Shown here: positions 6,289-7,787 of the stretch, piece after piece | Layout: every line of letters begins with the position of its first letter | Numbering within the stretch: the stretch's first letter is position 1 | From: an uncultured Kroppenstedtia sp. | GTDB lineage: Bacteria > Bacillota > Bacilli > Thermoactinomycetales > DSM-45169 | Reading direction: 5' to 3' | DNA length: 7,787 nt | Assembly (NCBI GenBank): GCA_959600065.1 | Contig: CAUGKZ010000065.1 | Span: 1 to 7,787, forward strand | Translations under genes and position numbers: made by a program | Notes under the pieces: model-generated | The model's database searches: none | What the model saw: the letters and a program-made list of their open reading frames with translations, nothing else | Told to the model about the DNA's origin: nothing

Positions 6289-6330
6289 TGCAAAAGAGTC
6301 ACCTCTGTTTTTGAAGGTGACTCTTTTGCA
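6289..6330 (-). terminator. Probable bidirectional terminator between the kinase and YhhN genes
   Basis: A perfect 16-bp inverted repeat (6289-6304 with 6315-6330) surrounds a 10-base loop. The core AGAGTCACCT/AGGTGACTCT is flanked by A4 and T4, the usual symmetric form of Bacillota two-way terminators. It lies about 180 bases beyond the kinase stop codon. The 6331-6507 gap between them holds no gene I can support. Confidence 0.7.
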
Positions 6331-6507
6331 GTTCTCACTCGCATCTTCGCGATTGACCTGGTCATGATTCAACTAAACAATATTTGATACTGCAAGTCTG
6401 TTGATTAACCAACAAAACGATCCTTTTGCTCTTCCCACTGACCCCATCGTAAAATATCGCTAATCAACACGTCTGTTAATACTGAAATCGTTTGGAGGGA
6501 ACTGATA

Positions 6508-7787
6508 TTAAGTTCGCTCTGTTGCAGGGATCCAACCTGTCAGCATGGCTCCCTCCCCTGAATGGCTATTTATATAAAGATCGCCTCTGTGTTTCCTAAT
6601 AATTCTTTGTGAAATAGTTAACCCCAGTCCACTCCCTCCAGTGGATCGACTTCGGGAGATTTCGCCACGATATAGGGGTTCAAAAACCCGTTGCAGTTCT
6701 TCCGAGGAGAAGCCTGGGCCTGTATCATGGATCGTAAACTTTACCTTGTTGCCCTCTTTATAGCATTGGACCACAATTTCACCATCGGTGGGTGTGTGTC
6801 TGATGGCATTATCCAGCAAATTATTTATGGCGCGCTCCAATAAGTGAGTGTCTCCGTTAATGATGCAATCCTCTGCAGAATGGTTTGAGATCGAGATATG
6901 TTTTTGTCGGGCCAGCGGGTCTAAATTGTCAATCGACTTCTGAAGTATGAGTTTAAGATCAACGGTCTGGTTGTTCAATTTCGTATCCAAGTACTCCATT
7001 TTCGTAAATGTGAAAAGGTCTTCTACCAGCCGATCCAATTGCGCCGTTTTTTCCTTACAAACCCTCAAATATTTTGCTGTTTTCTCCGGTGTTTGAGCAA
7101 TCCCTTGTTCCAGACCCTCCAAATAACCTCGCAAGGCGAACAACGGCGTCCGTAAATCATGTGCGACAGCGGCAATCATGAATCTACGGTCTTCTTCCAA
7201 TTCCGCCTGTTTCCGATAGGATTTTTGCAGTCCCTTCACCATCACTTCAAACCCATCGCGTACTTCGGCGATTTCCGTGATTCTGGACGAGGGGTACTGC
7301 ACCTCCCAATCCCCTGAAGCAATTTGTCTGGCTGCAAAGCTCATCTTCTCGAGGGGCTTGAGCAGGAACCGTCTCATTTCAATACCGACGACAAAGAAAG
7401 CGAGCAGCAGTCCGGCAAAGGACGAAATCCATTGAACTGTATTGGATTTTGGCAGATAAAGAGTAACCCTTCCCAGCAAATGACCATCTTCGATGACGGA
7501 GAACTGTTCCGTTGACGACAAGGCGCCACGGCGCTCCGGGTCGGACTGAAAAATTTCCTGATTTGACGCAGATCGAATAGCCACACCCATCTGCGATTTT
7601 TGCAATTGGGTATCCAATTGGTTTTGCCAATTTGAATCCTTCCATTTGTCCGGGTTGGTTTCGATCAGGTGAATCGCCTCGCTCAAATGTCTTTGCAGGG
7701 TCTCATTTTGTGGCGGACTTTTTGCTAAGCTGAGCGTATTTGTTTCCATAAAGTGCGCTGTGACAAAAGAGAGCCATGGCATTTGAA
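6508..7787 (-). CDS. Sensor histidine kinase (HAMP-HisKA-HATPase), N-terminus cut by right edge
   Basis: A membrane-bound two-component sensor kinase that would autophosphorylate on His and pass the phosphate to a response regulator. The visible 424 residues (numbered from ATG 7782) start with PWLSFVTAHF, which looks like the end of a first transmembrane helix, and the frame stays open to the edge, so the true start is probably outside. An extracytoplasmic sensor region of about 100 residues follows (12-114). Then come transmembrane helix 2 (about 116-134), a HAMP linker (135-188), the H-box AAVAHDLRTP with phospho-acceptor H208, the N-box NNLLDNAIRHTP with N325, the G1 box DTGPGF, and the G2 box GGSGLGL near the end. 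This is the EnvZ/OmpR-type arrangement, so a winged-helix response regulator just outside the window is likely. The sensor region has no fold I recognise, so the signal is unknown. The end at the TAA (6510-6508) is complete. Confidence 0.93.
   Translation of the reverse strand, partial: QMPWLSFVTAHFMETNTLSLAKSPPQNETLQRHLSEAIHLIETNPDKWKDSNWQNQLDTQLQKSQMGVAIRSASNQEIFQSDPERRGALSSTEQFSVIEDGHLLGRVTLYLPKSNTVQWISSFAGLLLAFFVVGIEMRRFLLKPLEKMSFAARQIASGDWEVQYPSSRITEIAEVRDGFEVMVKGLQKSYRKQAELEEDRRFMIAAVAHDLRTPLFALRGYLEGLEQGIAQTPEKTAKYLRVCKEKTAQLDRLVEDLFTFTKMEYLDTKLNNQTVDLKLILQKSIDNLDPLARQKHISISNHSAEDCIINGDTHLLERAINNLLDNAIRHTPTDGEIVVQCYKEGNKVKFTIHDTGPGFSSEELQRVFEPLYRGEISRSRSTGGSGLGLTISQRIIRKHRGDLYINSHSGEGAMLTGWIPATERT

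Noticed and set aside
6159..6365. N-terminal extension of the YhhN protein up to 6365
   Set aside because: Would translate through a perfect 16-bp terminator hairpin, is charged and unlike the family; GTG 6158 with AAGGAGG gives family length.
6406..6530. About 40-codon minus-strand open stretch ending in LRWGQWEEQKDRFVG
   Set aside because: Somewhat protein-like at its end, but it has no start codon with a Shine-Dalgarno sequence, overlaps the kinase 3' end in another frame and matches nothing I recognise.

Overview
The window looks like chromosomal DNA of a low-to-mid GC Gram-positive bacterium (Bacillota, Bacillales). Supporting signs are strong AGGAGG-type ribosome binding sites, a GTG start, simple hairpin terminators, a Bacilli-type secreted GH18 chitinase, and an efflux operon whose order recalls yhbI-yhbJ-yhcA of Bacillus subtilis. 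Thermoactinomycetaceae or a relative is a guess from overall flavour only.

Layout. Bases 1-334 (minus) hold a decayed N-terminal piece of what looks like a phage-type DnaC-like helicase loader, interrupted by a frameshift and a stop and running off the left edge. Bases 397-1794 (plus) carry a monocistronic secreted chitinase with its own promoter, RBS and terminator. A second terminator (1842-1872) faces it and ends a minus-strand operon (5306 to 1877): a MarR-type repressor, two different short HlyD/EmrA-like membrane adaptors in tandem, and a 14-helix DHA2 (EmrB/QacA-like) drug exporter. Spacing is tight (one ATGA overlap, then gaps of 17 and 36 bases), with a sigma-A-like promoter just upstream of marR. 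Upstream of that, on the minus strand and between two strong perfect hairpins, is a single YhhN/TMEM86 membrane protein (putative lysoplasmalogenase) with a GTG start. At the right edge is most of a sensor histidine kinase, also minus strand, whose first membrane segment and presumed partner response regulator lie outside the window.

How the parts work together. The MarR protein probably represses its own operon until an inducer (drug, lipophilic compound or metabolite) releases it. The MFS pump then exports the compound, assisted by one or both membrane-anchored adaptors on the outer face of the membrane. The second, divergent adaptor copy, with a Ser/Pro-rich insert where longer adaptors carry a coiled-coil hairpin, is the least ordinary feature of this operon. 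The chitinase, YhhN gene and kinase appear to be independent transcription units. I see no CRISPR array, tRNA, rRNA, intact insertion sequence or defence system. The DnaC-like remnant is the only trace of mobile DNA.
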